The notes beneath the pieces are model-generated. The model saw nothing but the letters and a program-made list of their open reading frames with translations, was not told where the DNA came from and searched no databases. From NCBI GenBank assembly GCA_019359495.1, contig JAHHHF010000085.1, positions 1-64,000 of the forward strand: a stretch of DNA of 64,000 nucleotides, read 5' to 3'. A program made the translations under genes and the position numbers. The DNA is from Goleter apudmare HA4340-LM2 (GTDB lineage Bacteria > Cyanobacteriota > Cyanobacteriia > Cyanobacteriales > Nostocaceae). How positions within the stretch are numbered: position 1 is the stretch's first letter; each line of letters starts with the position of its first letter. Positions 52,514 to 61,702 of the stretch are shown in pieces.

Positions 52514-53994
52514 ATATTCAACGTAAGTATAGTTTACCTAATTGTACGTTGCTGTTAGAAGGTTTAAGTGATGCCAGCAGGGCTGTACATTTTCAGGAAA
52601 TGCGCCCGGAATTGTCAATTTTGGTCAATGCAGAATGCTATTTAGCTGGCTCTGAGCAGCCCTTAATGGGTGGACGGGAATTCTTTGAAAGTTTAGTGAG
52701 GGCTGTGAGTGGATATGCCCAAGAATTTTTGAGTAATGTACCGAACCCACAAGCACACAACCAGGAATCAGAATTAGTGGAGTTGCAGAAAGTAGATAGC
52801 GATCGCCACAGACTGATTGTACATTCGGAGGTTGATGGGGAGGGCTTCAACGCTAACCCCAACTACACTAAACAGCCCGTCCAAATTGACTTAAACACTG
52901 TCCAGTTATTTGATTTAGTGGAAGCGGTAGATCAGTTTTTTGCTGACACCCAAACTTTACCAGAGTTGTCACTAGAATTACAACCCGTCACCAGACGCAG
53001 CAGTATTGCTAGTCCAGCTGTTCTCAGACAGGCAGTACCTGCTAGCATTGGCATCTCCAGTGTGGCAGTAGCAGCCCTAGCTTTTAGCTTAATTCCCGCC
53101 CCTGAATTGCGTCCACCAGAGCCAAAGCCACAGGAAGAATCTAGCTCTGCCACACCTAGTGCTAGCCCTGTTGCAACCCCGTCTCCAAATCCCACAGACA
53201 CGGCAACACCTATAGCCTCTGCAACTCCTACGCCAACGCCCACAGATACGGCAACACCTATAGCTGCTGCGACTCCCACGCCAACTGCACCAGCCACAAT
53301 CAAAGATTTAGAAGCACTGTTAAATACAGTTCCGGAAATCACCGATCCATCCCAACTGCGTGCTTTAAACCGCCAGCTTTATAACCAAATCAATCCGGCT
53401 TGGACTAATCGCTCAGAATTGAAAGAGGATTTAGTCTATCGTGTGGGTGTAGCAATAGATGGTGCGATTGTCGGTTACAAAGCTGTCAATCAAAAGGCAA
53501 ATGATGAAGTAGAAAAAACTCCTTTGCCCAACCTACTCTACAATCCAGCTAACCGTAGTTCCGTTACCAATGAACCAATTGCTCAATTTAGAGTAGTCTT
53601 CACTAGCAAAGGTGTACCACAAGTCAGCCCTTGGCGAGGATACGCCAGAACACCAGATGTAGTTGGGGCAAAAATTACTGATCCTAAAACCGTTAAGGAT
53701 TTAAACCAAAAGCTTTATAGTACAGTTCGCCAAAACTGGGGCGGTACACCCGGCTTTAACCGAGAATTGAAATATCGGGTAGCAGTCAACAAAGATGGTG
53801 CAATTTCTGACTATGAACCACTCACTCAACTTGCTGTTGACTATCAAAAACAAACACCTCTGCCCAACATGTTACAAGCTGTTTATGGCTCAAATATAGT
53901 TGCTCCCAACCCCAAAGAACCACTTGCTCATTTCCAAGTTGTGTTTAGTCCTAGTGGTAAGCTAGAAGTCGTTCCCTGGCAGGGATATCGTTAA
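52510..53994 (+). CDS. DUF4335 family protein
   Basis: A 494-residue protein translated in overlap with DUF3038. The N-terminal domain has YSLPNCTLLLEGLSD and RPELSILVNAECYL, the DUF4335 signature. A hydrophobic segment (about 176-196) could be a membrane anchor. A Pro/Thr/Ala-rich linker (about 198-260) follows, with TPTPTDTATPIA repeated. The C-terminal part consists of two related copies of about 120 residues (LNRQLYNQINPAW with LVYRVGVAIDGAI, and LNQKLYSTVRQNW with LKYRVAVNKDGAI), an internal duplication. Envelope function is likely but unknown. Confidence 0.82.
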   Translation: MNIQRKYSLPNCTLLLEGLSDASRAVHFQEMRPELSILVNAECYLAGSEQPLMGGREFFESLVRAVSGYAQEFLSNVPNPQAHNQESELVELQKVDSDRHRLIVHSEVDGEGFNANPNYTKQPVQIDLNTVQLFDLVEAVDQFFADTQTLPELSLELQPVTRRSSIASPAVLRQAVPASIGISSVAVAALAFSLIPAPELRPPEPKPQEESSSATPSASPVATPSPNPTDTATPIASATPTPTPTDTATPIAAATPTPTAPATIKDLEALLNTVPEITDPSQLRALNRQLYNQINPAWTNRSELKEDLVYRVGVAIDGAIVGYKAVNQKANDEVEKTPLPNLLYNPANRSSVTNEPIAQFRVVFTSKGVPQVSPWRGYARTPDVVGAKITDPKTVKDLNQKLYSTVRQNWGGTPGFNRELKYRVAVNKDGAISDYEPLTQLAVDYQKQTPLPNMLQAVYGSNIVAPNPKEPLAHFQVVFSPSGKLEVVPWQGYR

Positions 53995-54044
53995 ATTGGT
54001 CCATTGGGGAGCCAGTTGCGTGGTGTTAACGTAGCGGTAGCGAC

Positions 54045-54105
54045 GTAGGAGCGTTGGGGAGAGAAGTTGTCGGGGAGATGTTCTTTACGGCAAACTTCGG
54101 GGGGT
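54045..54105 (-). repeat. GC-rich dispersed repeat, copy 2
   Basis: Reverse complement of the repeat at about 4150-4215, with scattered changes (shared blocks AGAAGTTGTCGGGGAGATG and GCAAACTTCGGGGG). Part of a repeat-dense spacer that continues to 54253. Confidence 0.6.
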
Positions 54106-54192
54106 TCCCCGACTTGCAGCAACTGCCGTTAGCGTAGCGTAAAGCCTTCTCCTTCTCCTGCGGGAGACGCTAACGGGAACGGCATAGCTTCT

Positions 54193-54253
54193 CTACGAGA
54201 GGCTGCGCCAACGCTTAGAGCGATTCATCGAGCGTTGGCGCAGCCTCTCGTAG
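54193..54253. repeat. Long perfect inverted repeat
   Basis: Two perfect 23-base arms (54193-54215 and 54231-54253, core GAGGCTGCGCCAACG) around a 15-base loop. Being 39 bases past the end of the FHA-PBP gene, which is read from the other side, it can act as its terminator. The GCGTTGGCGCAGCC motif recurs in cyanobacterial spacers. Confidence 0.75.
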
Positions 54254-54291
54254 GGCTTCTCGTAAGAGTATAATCGCGTCTCTCTTGACAA

Positions 54292-56562
54292 TTACCGCGT
54301 AATCCTACCCATGTAATTTCCCCACAACTGAGCGGCTTGAGCGCTGCTACCAGAGGTGGGTGCATTATTATCATTGCCTAACCAAATACCAGTCACGAGT
54401 CGCCGACCGGGAATAAAGCCAATAAACCATAGATCAACGTTTTTATCAGTTGTACCGGTTTTACCAGCTTCTCCTAAACCAATAGCAGCACTGCGACCTG
54501 TACCCCTGGTAATTACCCCACGCATTAAACTGGTCATTTCTTCGGCTACTCCCGTGGGCAGTACACGCTTATTGGCATCTGGGTCTTGGTCAAAGGAGTA
54601 GATCACGCGACAAGTTCTAGTATCTTTGCGATCGCGGCAATCACTACTGTCTAAAATCCGAGTAATTGCATGGGGAGGATTCCACACACCACGATTGCCA
54701 ATAGCACCAAAAGCACCAGTCATTTCCAACACGTCAACTACACTTTGACCCAATACCAAGCCTGGAACTGGATCAAGGGATGACTTCACCCCCAAGCGCT
54801 GGGCTGTGGTTACTACTTTATCTAACCCCACATCTCTGGCTACTCTTAAGGCAATGGGGTTTTCTGACAGTGCTAGCCCTGTACTCATATCTAAACTGAT
54901 GCCACTACCAGAGCGACAGGGTCTATAGGTAAAACCTTGCCAAGGTAAAGCAGCACAAGAATAAGTCCTTGATGCCGAAATTCCTTGCTGCAAAGCCGCA
55001 GTGTAAGCAAAAATTTTAAAGGTAGAACCTGGTTGCCTTTTGGCTTGGACAGCGCGATTGAACTGACTTTTCCTGTAATCAGTACCGCCTACCATCGCCA
55101 GGATAGCACCACTACTAGAATCTAGAGTAACGATCGCCCCTTGAGAGAAACCAAAATTTGCCCCAGCGCTGTTAACAGAATTACGCAATGAGGCTTCTGC
55201 CTGTACTTGAATCTTGGGATCTAGTTGGGTTTCAATAATATAGTTGCCTTCTCTAGCCGCCCCTTCTCCTAAGATTGATTCGAGTTCTTGGAAAACATAA
55301 CTATAGAAATAGGGACTGATCGTATTGGCTTGCTGTTCGCAGACCTTGGGGATAACTTGGACTGTTGAGCGTCTGGCTCGGTTTGCTTCCTCTACTGAAA
55401 TTTTCCCCATATCCAGCATCCGCCTAATAACGCGATTGCGATATTCTGCTGCTTGCAATTTATTGGGCCCATCCCCACAAAAATCAAAAGCGTTGGGCCC
55501 AGGTAAAATCCCCACTAAAGTGGCCGCTTCCGCCAAACTTAATTCCTTGGCTGACTTCCCAAAGTAATACTGAGCTGCATCTTCAAAGCCGGAGGTATCA
55601 GCCCCCAAGAACACGCGATTTAAGTAAGTTAGCAAAATATCATTTTTGCTATAAAAGGTTTCTAGCTTCAGGGCCACAACAGCTTCCCGCAATTTTCGCC
55701 CCAGAGAATCCTGTCTGCCCACATAATCCCGGAACAAACTGCGAGCAACCTGTTGGGTCACAGTACTAGCTCCTTGCTGTACATCTCCACTACGACTATT
55801 AATCAATACGGCTCGCAAAATCCCCAGTGGGTCAACTCCAAAGTGCCAATAATAACGGCTATCTTCCGAGGCTATCACCGCAGCTGGCAAATAGGAGCCA
55901 AAATCTTCCAACTGTTTCAGGTCTACATGGGACGTAATGCGAGGCTCACGCAAAGGAGTTTGTCCATCACGGGCGTAAACAACTACTGGGGCACGAGTCG
56001 CGGTAGGTAGGGGTGTTACAGAAAACTTTAGCCATTCAGCACCAATCACTAATGCGACCAGGGCACTGACACCACCAACGCCATAGGCTCCCCATGTTGC
56101 AGCTTTGACATACCACTCTGGTGGATCAACATATTGCAACCGCACAGAAGCAGCCAGTTCTGGTGGACCGAGAGTCAGGATATCGCCGTGACGTAATTCT
56201 AGGGCAGAAACTCGCCGCTTGCCACGATAAATGCCATTGGTGGAGTTTTCATCTTTAATCACAAAAACAGGGGTGCGCTGTGCGGAATCCCGTGATAGTG
56301 ATAAGTGAATTTGGCTGACTACTGGGTTGCGGATGACTATATCACAAGATTTAGAACTACGACCTAATATATAGCGATCGCCCAACAAGGGATATATCTC
56401 TGCCTTATCCGCCCCCGCATCCTGTACCCAAAGTTCTGGTACTTTGGCGTTAGGTTTGAGTGCCAGTTTGGAAAAGTCAACCCTAGCTTGAATTGTATGT
56501 ACTGCTTGGGTCAGTTGACCAAGTAAAGTTTGTGGCTTTTGAGGGGGCTGGGGAGAACTCAT
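54292..56562 (-). CDS. Class A penicillin-binding protein with N-terminal FHA domain
   Basis: A 756-residue bifunctional peptidoglycan synthase. Residues about 60-140 form a cytoplasmic FHA domain (Gly67-Arg68, Ser83-x-x-His86, STNG 107-110), which binds phosphothreonine. A transmembrane helix follows (about 154-178), then the GT51 glycosyltransferase (SEDSRYYWHFGVD with Glu233; GASTVTQQVAR) and the transpeptidase with STFK (513-516), SEN (566-568) and KTGTT (701-705). All catalytic motifs are intact. The FHA fusion suggests control by Ser/Thr kinases such as the one at 14.7 kb, which is inference. It stands alone. Confidence 0.95.
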   Translation of the reverse strand: MSSPQPPQKPQTLLGQLTQAVHTIQARVDFSKLALKPNAKVPELWVQDAGADKAEIYPLLGDRYILGRSSKSCDIVIRNPVVSQIHLSLSRDSAQRTPVFVIKDENSTNGIYRGKRRVSALELRHGDILTLGPPELAASVRLQYVDPPEWYVKAATWGAYGVGGVSALVALVIGAEWLKFSVTPLPTATRAPVVVYARDGQTPLREPRITSHVDLKQLEDFGSYLPAAVIASEDSRYYWHFGVDPLGILRAVLINSRSGDVQQGASTVTQQVARSLFRDYVGRQDSLGRKLREAVVALKLETFYSKNDILLTYLNRVFLGADTSGFEDAAQYYFGKSAKELSLAEAATLVGILPGPNAFDFCGDGPNKLQAAEYRNRVIRRMLDMGKISVEEANRARRSTVQVIPKVCEQQANTISPYFYSYVFQELESILGEGAAREGNYIIETQLDPKIQVQAEASLRNSVNSAGANFGFSQGAIVTLDSSSGAILAMVGGTDYRKSQFNRAVQAKRQPGSTFKIFAYTAALQQGISASRTYSCAALPWQGFTYRPCRSGSGISLDMSTGLALSENPIALRVARDVGLDKVVTTAQRLGVKSSLDPVPGLVLGQSVVDVLEMTGAFGAIGNRGVWNPPHAITRILDSSDCRDRKDTRTCRVIYSFDQDPDANKRVLPTGVAEEMTSLMRGVITRGTGRSAAIGLGEAGKTGTTDKNVDLWFIGFIPGRRLVTGIWLGNDNNAPTSGSSAQAAQLWGNYMGRITR

Positions 56563-56996
56563 TGGCTATTCACATCACCGCTTTTAGTAAAAAATTCAGC
56601 GAATTACAATCTTGATGCTGATCTTTCATCATTTTACTCATAAGCTAAAAAAGAAATTAGCTGTACGGAATTATTTTCGACTCAATCTTACACTAAGACA
56701 ATATCTACTCGGATAATTTACGTTGTTCAGCTTGATCATTTATTTACATAGACAACATTCTTCTGTATGCTCTAAAACGCTTTTTTTTTCAAGCATTACT
56801 GGTTTTAATCTCAAAAACGAGCACATTCGCTTTTGTATTGGTCAAAACCATCAATTCCTTAACAAATTGTGTATATTTTGCGGCTTTTACATTTCCTCAT
56901 ATTTTGCAGTAAACCTATACATCCCCATTTAGGAAGATTTTATAAATTCTTTTGTCTGATTTAATGGGTCGAGTGTTCCGTTGAGGTTAATTCAGA
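56563..56996. other. AT-rich divergent spacer
   Basis: About 430 bases between the FHA-PBP and the secreted repeat protein. Promoters for both should lie here. An open frame at 56723-56932 starts at TTG, is Phe/Ile/Cys-rich and has no ribosome-binding site, so I do not call it. Confidence 0.4.
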
Positions 56997-57572
56997 ATGA
57001 AGGGAAAATCTCTGAGCTTGTTTGGTGCAGCCCTAGCTTTGGCACTTACAACCAATGTTGCTGTCGCTGAATCAAGTAAATCCCCTGTAGAAGAATCCAG
57101 TAGCTCATCCGCAAGTTCAACAACGGAAATCAGTCTGTCACCAGAAGCCTTTAAAATTCTGTGTGAGCGTTCTCCCCTCAATTCCCGTTGCCCAGGTGGC
57201 ACACCTGTCCCATCTGCTGCTCCTGGTAGCACTACAGTTCCAGAAAGCAAGTCTTTTGAAGGTGATAATTCTCCCAGCAACTTAACTCCAGCACCAGAAA
57301 CTGGTACACCCGAATCAGGTACTCCCAGCAACTTAACTCCAGCACCAGAAACTGGTACACCCGAATCAGGTACTCCCAGCAACTTAACTCCAGCACCAGG
57401 AACTGGTACACCCGAATCAGGTACTCCCAGCAACTTAACTCCAGCACCAGAAACTGGTACACCCGAATCAGGTACTCCCAACAACTTAACTCCAGCACCA
57501 GGAACTGGTACACCCGAATCAGGTACTCCCAGCAACTTAACTCCAGCACCAGAAACTGGTACAACTAATTAA
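56997..57572 (+). CDS. Secreted Pro/Thr-rich repeat protein
   Basis: A 191-residue exported protein. It has a signal peptide (MKGKSLSLFGAALALALTT, predicted cut after VAVA), a Ser-rich stretch, a short domain with a Cys pair (FKILCERSPLNSRCPGG), then five full and one partial copies of a 17-residue repeat NLTPAPETGTPESGTPS, with Glu/Gly alternating at one site. The DNA repeat unit is 51 bases and nearly identical between copies, so the number is likely to vary between strains. Probably a flexible surface or periplasmic spacer. No family recognised. Confidence 0.82.
   Translation: MKGKSLSLFGAALALALTTNVAVAESSKSPVEESSSSSASSTTEISLSPEAFKILCERSPLNSRCPGGTPVPSAAPGSTTVPESKSFEGDNSPSNLTPAPETGTPESGTPSNLTPAPETGTPESGTPSNLTPAPGTGTPESGTPSNLTPAPETGTPESGTPNNLTPAPGTGTPESGTPSNLTPAPETGTTN
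57275..57555 (+). repeat. 51-bp tandem repeat inside the secreted protein gene
   Basis: Five complete 51-base units and a partial sixth, differing by single bases (GAA/GGA at one codon, AGC/AAC at another). In frame, 17 codons per unit. The near-identity points to recent expansion by slippage or unequal crossover. Confidence 0.85.
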
Positions 57573-57731
57573 AAGCTTTTCCTAGTAAGGACTCTAGTTC
57601 TTCATTACTACGATATCAAAACTTTTAGATAGACCAAGAGTAGTATTGCTGGATGTGTGATGACAATCACTGCAACCAATTTCTCGATTCTTCACAAATT
57701 TTTAAGTAACTAAGGGTTGCAGGTATTAATA

Positions 57732-57754
57732 GCCTGGGGATAATCACCCCAGGC
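57732..57754. terminator. Hairpin between convergent genes
   Basis: GCCTGGGG (57732-57739) and CCCCAGGC (57747-57754) form a perfect stem with a 7-base loop. It lies between the 3' ends of the secreted repeat protein gene and lspA. No strong T-run; a likely transcript end or stabiliser. Confidence 0.55.
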
Positions 57755-57801
57755 TTCATAGTATTCAATGTCTTGAAAAAGCCACAAGCTATTATTGGGA
57801 T

Positions 57802-58278
57802 TTAGCGTGACCTACGATTGGAAGTTGGTGTTTTTTGCAAAGAAGCAATTAGCAGGCAAACAATACCAATACTGATAAATGAGTCTGCCATATTAAATAC
57901 AGCAAAATTAATTAGTCGAAAATCGAGGAAATCTACGACGTAACCTAGAATAAACCGATCAATGCCATTGCCCATAGCTCCACCTAAAATCAAGCCATAG
58001 CCCAGCTGATCCCAAAAACTTAAAACTGAACCAAATAATGCCAGCCCAATCAAGACTAAACTTACTCCCAAAGATAACCAGCGTAACCACTCTACTTTTC
58101 CACTTAACAGACTAAAAGCTGCACCAGTATTAGTCACATAAGTAAGATGAAATATATCAGGTAAAAGTGGTAGGGTCTGTCCCAACTTAAAATTTTGCAC
58201 GATCAAGTATTTTGTCAACTGGTCGATGAAAAAAGCTATAAAAGCAGTGATCCAGAAAAGGCGATTTTTTAAACGCAT
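57802..58278 (-). CDS. lspA: Lipoprotein signal peptidase (signal peptidase II)
   Basis: A 158-residue inner-membrane aspartyl protease that removes signal peptides of lipidated prolipoproteins. Four transmembrane helices are apparent. The conserved blocks are DQLTKYL, NTGAAFSLL, GNGIDRFILGYVVDFLDF (catalytic Asp) and FNMADSFISIG (second catalytic Asp). Full length with a basic C-terminal tail. bioY lies 55 bases upstream in the same direction, so a bioY-lspA transcript is plausible. Its substrates would include the lipoproteins in this window. Confidence 0.96.
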   Translation of the reverse strand: MRLKNRLFWITAFIAFFIDQLTKYLIVQNFKLGQTLPLLPDIFHLTYVTNTGAAFSLLSGKVEWLRWLSLGVSLVLIGLALFGSVLSFWDQLGYGLILGGAMGNGIDRFILGYVVDFLDFRLINFAVFNMADSFISIGIVCLLIASLQKTPTSNRRSR

Positions 58279-58333
58279 GAAACCAAGGGCTAAGGACTAG
58301 GGATGAGCAGAAAAATTTTCCATTTAAAATTAA

Positions 58334-58921
58334 TTAATAAAACATTAAGTGACGTAACACATAGGCTATTACCGTCACAGCACAGACAACAGCGACCTGT
58401 CCAGGTAACTTAGACCATGAGTAGCTCAAGATCGCTTGTATCAAGGTGAGATTTTCTGTACCTTGCCAGTGAAAAAAATAACTGAGAACTAAATACGCAA
58501 TACCGCAGAGGTGGACAGTTAACAAGCCACAAATGCAACTGAAGGCCAAGGTTTCTAGTCTAGGTCTAGCTTTAAAGGCTAGGAAACCACAAATCCAAGC
58601 ACCAGGAATAAAGCCTAGCAGATAACCAAAGTGAGATAGCTTGACATAACCAATACCGCCACCCTCAGAAAATACGGGTAGTAAAGTTAACCCCATTACT
58701 AAATAGGCAATTTGCGATAGCGCACCCGCGTTTTTGCCACCTAAACAACCTACCAGCAGCACAGCGCCAATTTGATAGCTGACACATAAAGAAAAAGTTT
58801 GAATTCCGTGCTTACTCCAATTCCAAGGTAAGGTGATACCGTAGGATTCTAGGAATGTGCCACCCATTGTAAGGAGTAAGCCAATCATGGACCATAATAA
58901 TTGATTGGAAGCGGCAAACAT
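58334..58921 (-). CDS. bioY: Biotin transporter BioY
   Basis: A 195-residue membrane protein with about six helices: the substrate-binding S component of ECF-type biotin transporters. Features are FSLCVSYQIGAVLLVGCLGG, ALSQIAYLVMGLTLLPVFSEGGG, the BioY motif GYLLGFIPGAWICG, and a conserved C-terminal LPGQVAVV. BioY can work alone or with an energising module, which is not encoded here. It lies directly upstream of lspA. Confidence 0.9.
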   Translation of the reverse strand: MFAASNQLLWSMIGLLLTMGGTFLESYGITLPWNWSKHGIQTFSLCVSYQIGAVLLVGCLGGKNAGALSQIAYLVMGLTLLPVFSEGGGIGYVKLSHFGYLLGFIPGAWICGFLAFKARPRLETLAFSCICGLLTVHLCGIAYLVLSYFFHWQGTENLTLIQAILSYSWSKLPGQVAVVCAVTVIAYVLRHLMFY

Positions 58922-59296
58922 TGATCAGACAAAGGGAACAAAGGCAGAAAGAAAAGCCTCAGCAACCAGTATAGGCCTTAATATTTAAATGAAGTAGCAT
59001 ATTTGATTTTGCCTGAGACGTTGCACCTCCTATCCCCAAGACTACCCTAATTCATCGGTACAGGTATATACTTAATTTTTCAGAAGATTAGTAAGAAATC
59101 ATACTATTTTTTGGATGATTTATATATTTTTTTATTGTTTAGACGATTGAACTTAAAGGGTTAAGCAAGTTTTATAAATTGTGTATTACATAGCAAATCA
59201 AGCATCAATTGCTACAAAAATACAATAGCTTAGTATAAAATTTTTCCAAAAGTATACTTAATCGAATTTTTAAAGTTCATCGTAAAAAAATAGATA
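58922..59296. other. AT-rich spacer between bioY and the Pho box
   Basis: Very AT-rich DNA separating divergent bioY and pstS. It should contain the bioY promoter. No ORF, repeat or RNA gene recognised. Confidence 0.4.
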
Positions 59297-59337
59297 TTTT
59301 TAACTTTGTTAACCTCTTGTTTACCTTGAGGCTCACC
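59297..59337 (+). promoter_or_regulatory. Pho box upstream of pstS
   Basis: Four 8-base units each separated by 3 bases: TTTTTAAC, GTTAACCT (59308-59315), GTTTACCT (59319-59326) and GGCTCACC (59330-59337). The middle two fit the cyanobacterial consensus (C/T)TTAACC(T/A) bound by the SphR/PhoB response regulator; the outer two are degenerate. A TATGTT/TAGAAT -10-like region follows at about 59347-59357. It predicts induction of the pst operon by phosphate limitation. Confidence 0.75.
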
Positions 59338-59391
59338 CTTTAGCGCTATGTTAGAATCGCTCACCTGGAAATTGACTAAAAATTGACAGCG

Positions 59392-60558
59392 ATGCTCTCA
59401 CTTCTAAGTGCAATAAAAAATAATCGCCTAACTGTCTCAGTATCAGTGTTAGCACTGGCAATTAGTCTAGCAGCTTGTGGCGGACAGCAAGCCGCAGATA
59501 ACACAGGCTCTAACGGTACTGCTACAGATACTGCTGCTTCGACCACAGGCAAATTGGATCTTGGTGGCAACGTCTCCCTGACAGGTGCTGGTGCCTCTTT
59601 CCCGGCACCACTATACGCCAGTTGGTTTACTGATTTGAACAAAAAATATCCTAACTTACAGGTTAACTATCAATCTGTAGGAAGTGGTGCTGGAGTTGAA
59701 CAGTTTATCCAAGGGACTGTAGACTTCGGTGCTAGTGATGTTGCGATGAAGGATGAAGAGATCCAGAAAGTAACAAGAGGTGTTCTATTACTACCAGTAA
59801 CTGCTGGTGGAATTGTACTGGCTTATAACCTACCAGATGTGCCAGAACTCAATCTACCAAGGGCCGTTTATACCGATATCGCACTCGGCAAGATCAAAAC
59901 TTGGAACGATCCCAAAATTGTGGCAGCAAATCCTGATGCCAAGCTTCCCAACCAACCAATTACATTTGTGTATCGTTCTGATGGTAGTGGTACGACTGGT
60001 GTATTTACAAAACACTTAGCCGCTATTAGTCCAGAATGGAAGAGCAAAATTGGTGAAGGGAAATCAGTTAACTGGCCTGTAGGCGTTGGTGGTAAAGGTA
60101 ACGAAGGTGTTACCGCCCAAATTAAACAAACTCAAGGTTCAATTGGTTACATTGAGTACGGTTACGCCAAGCAAAATAACATTAGCTTTGCCACTTTGGA
60201 AAATAAGTCAGGCAAATTCGTGAAATACAACGACGAGTCATCATCCAAGACTCTAGCTGCCATACAATTGCCAGAAAATCTCCGGGCTTTTGTGCCAGAT
60301 CCAGATGGGGAAGAATCCTATCCTATCGTGAGTTTTAGCTGGATTATGGCTTACAAGAGTTATCCTGATGTTCCTAAGGCTAAAGCAATGGAAGCTGCTA
60401 TTGAGTACGCCTTGACTGAAGGGCAGAAAATATCTGGAGAATTAGGCTATATTCCTCTACCTCAAGCCGTGGTTGAAAAAGTGGCGGCTGCTGCCGATCA
60501 AATTAGCCCCGACTATAAAATTTCTGTCAGTAGCAGTGGTAATAGCGCTAGTAAGTAA
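59392..60558 (+). CDS. pstS: Phosphate-binding lipoprotein PstS
   Basis: A 388-residue periplasmic phosphate receptor. The signal peptide ends in the lipobox SLAAC, so it is anchored as a lipoprotein. The phosphate-site motifs are typical: GAGASFPAPLYASWF, YQSVGSGAGVEQF, DFGASDVAM and RSDGSGTTGVFT. After the Cys comes an acidic Gly/Thr/Asn linker. The frame opens with TTG at 59383; ATG at 59392 gives a normal signal peptide and is chosen. First gene of pstSCAB, behind a Pho box, with 174 bases before pstC. Confidence 0.96.
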   Translation: MLSLLSAIKNNRLTVSVSVLALAISLAACGGQQAADNTGSNGTATDTAASTTGKLDLGGNVSLTGAGASFPAPLYASWFTDLNKKYPNLQVNYQSVGSGAGVEQFIQGTVDFGASDVAMKDEEIQKVTRGVLLLPVTAGGIVLAYNLPDVPELNLPRAVYTDIALGKIKTWNDPKIVAANPDAKLPNQPITFVYRSDGSGTTGVFTKHLAAISPEWKSKIGEGKSVNWPVGVGGKGNEGVTAQIKQTQGSIGYIEYGYAKQNNISFATLENKSGKFVKYNDESSSKTLAAIQLPENLRAFVPDPDGEESYPIVSFSWIMAYKSYPDVPKAKAMEAAIEYALTEGQKISGELGYIPLPQAVVEKVAAAADQISPDYKISVSSSGNSASK

Positions 60559-60732
60559 CGTTAAATACCTTTACAGCCTAGCTAGGATGACAAGGAAAAA
60601 TATCTTGATTGGCTGATCACAGCCTTGAAATCGAAATATTTATTTGATTCATCCAGAGGATCAAGCGACAACGTGACTAAACTGGTTCACTCCCACACTT
60701 TTCTTTGATCTATATCGTTACAGTCAGTAGTC

Positions 60733-61683
60733 ATGACTACAAACTTGCCACATCTGCCATCAGCAATCAAAAATCGCTCTGAAGTAGAGAAGTCGTTAGA
60801 CATTGGTTTTATTTCGCTGACTCGGATTTTTGCACTAGCGATCGCTGCTATCTTATTGTGGATTACTCTACAGGTTACTATCGGTGCTTGGCCGGCGATC
60901 CAAAAGTTTGGGCTGGGTTTTTTAGCCCAGACTACTTGGAACCCAGTGAATGATGACTATGGAGTACTGCCTCAAGTTTATGGCACTTTGATTAGTGCTT
61001 TTCTTGGTTTGTTAATCGCCATACCAATTGGCGTTGGTACTGCTATTTTGTTGAGCGAAGATTTTCTACCATCAAAAATCCGAGTAGTATTAGTATTTTT
61101 GGTAGAACTGCTGGCAGCCATTCCCAGCGTTGTCTATGGTGTTTGGGGCATTTTTGTTTTAGTGCCCATCTTAACAAACCTAGGCAGGTGGCTAAACAGT
61201 TCCTTAGGCTTTTTGCCTATTTTTAGCACCCCTCCCACAGGCCCTGGAATGTTGGCGGCGGGAGTCATTTTAGCAATTATGACTTTGCCCATCATCACGG
61301 CTATATCCCGTGATGCTTTGATTTCTGTACCCCCAAGTTTACGTCAAGCTTCCTTGGGATTAGGAGCAACACGCTGGGAAACTATTTTTCAAGTTCTGAT
61401 TCCAGCTGCCTTTTCTGGAATTGTGAGTGCTGTGATGTTAGCACTGGGTCGGGCAATGGGAGAAACAATGGCAGTGACTATGTTAATTGGCAACTCTAAC
61501 AACATTAGTCTGTCTCTGTTAGCACCAGCCAATACCATTTCTTCTCTACTAGCAAATCAATTTTCGGAAGCCAGTGGGTTGCAAGTTTCAGCTTTGATGT
61601 ACGCTGCACTGGTTCTATTTTTCTTGACACTTATAGTCAATGTTTTGGCAGAATTTATCGTTAACCGAGTCCAGCGAATTTAG
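60733..61683 (+). CDS. pstC: Phosphate ABC transporter permease PstC
   Basis: A 316-residue inner-membrane permease with about six helices. It has the family blocks GVLPQVYGTLISAFLGLLIA, LAAIPSVVYGVWGIFVLVP and the ATPase-contact segment LRQASLGLGATRWETIF, and GRAMGETMAVTMLIGN. With PstA it forms the phosphate channel fed by PstS. It lies 19 bases upstream of pstA in the pst operon. Confidence 0.96.
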   Translation: MTTNLPHLPSAIKNRSEVEKSLDIGFISLTRIFALAIAAILLWITLQVTIGAWPAIQKFGLGFLAQTTWNPVNDDYGVLPQVYGTLISAFLGLLIAIPIGVGTAILLSEDFLPSKIRVVLVFLVELLAAIPSVVYGVWGIFVLVPILTNLGRWLNSSLGFLPIFSTPPTGPGMLAAGVILAIMTLPIITAISRDALISVPPSLRQASLGLGATRWETIFQVLIPAAFSGIVSAVMLALGRAMGETMAVTMLIGNSNNISLSLLAPANTISSLLANQFSEASGLQVSALMYAALVLFFLTLIVNVLAEFIVNRVQRI

Positions 61684-61702
61684 CGTAATTGTGTTTTAAA
61701 TT

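Noticed and set aside
57232-57564. Antisense ORFs across the 51-bp repeats
   Set aside because: Both opposite-strand frames are periodic by-products; the plus frame has the ATG and a signal peptide.
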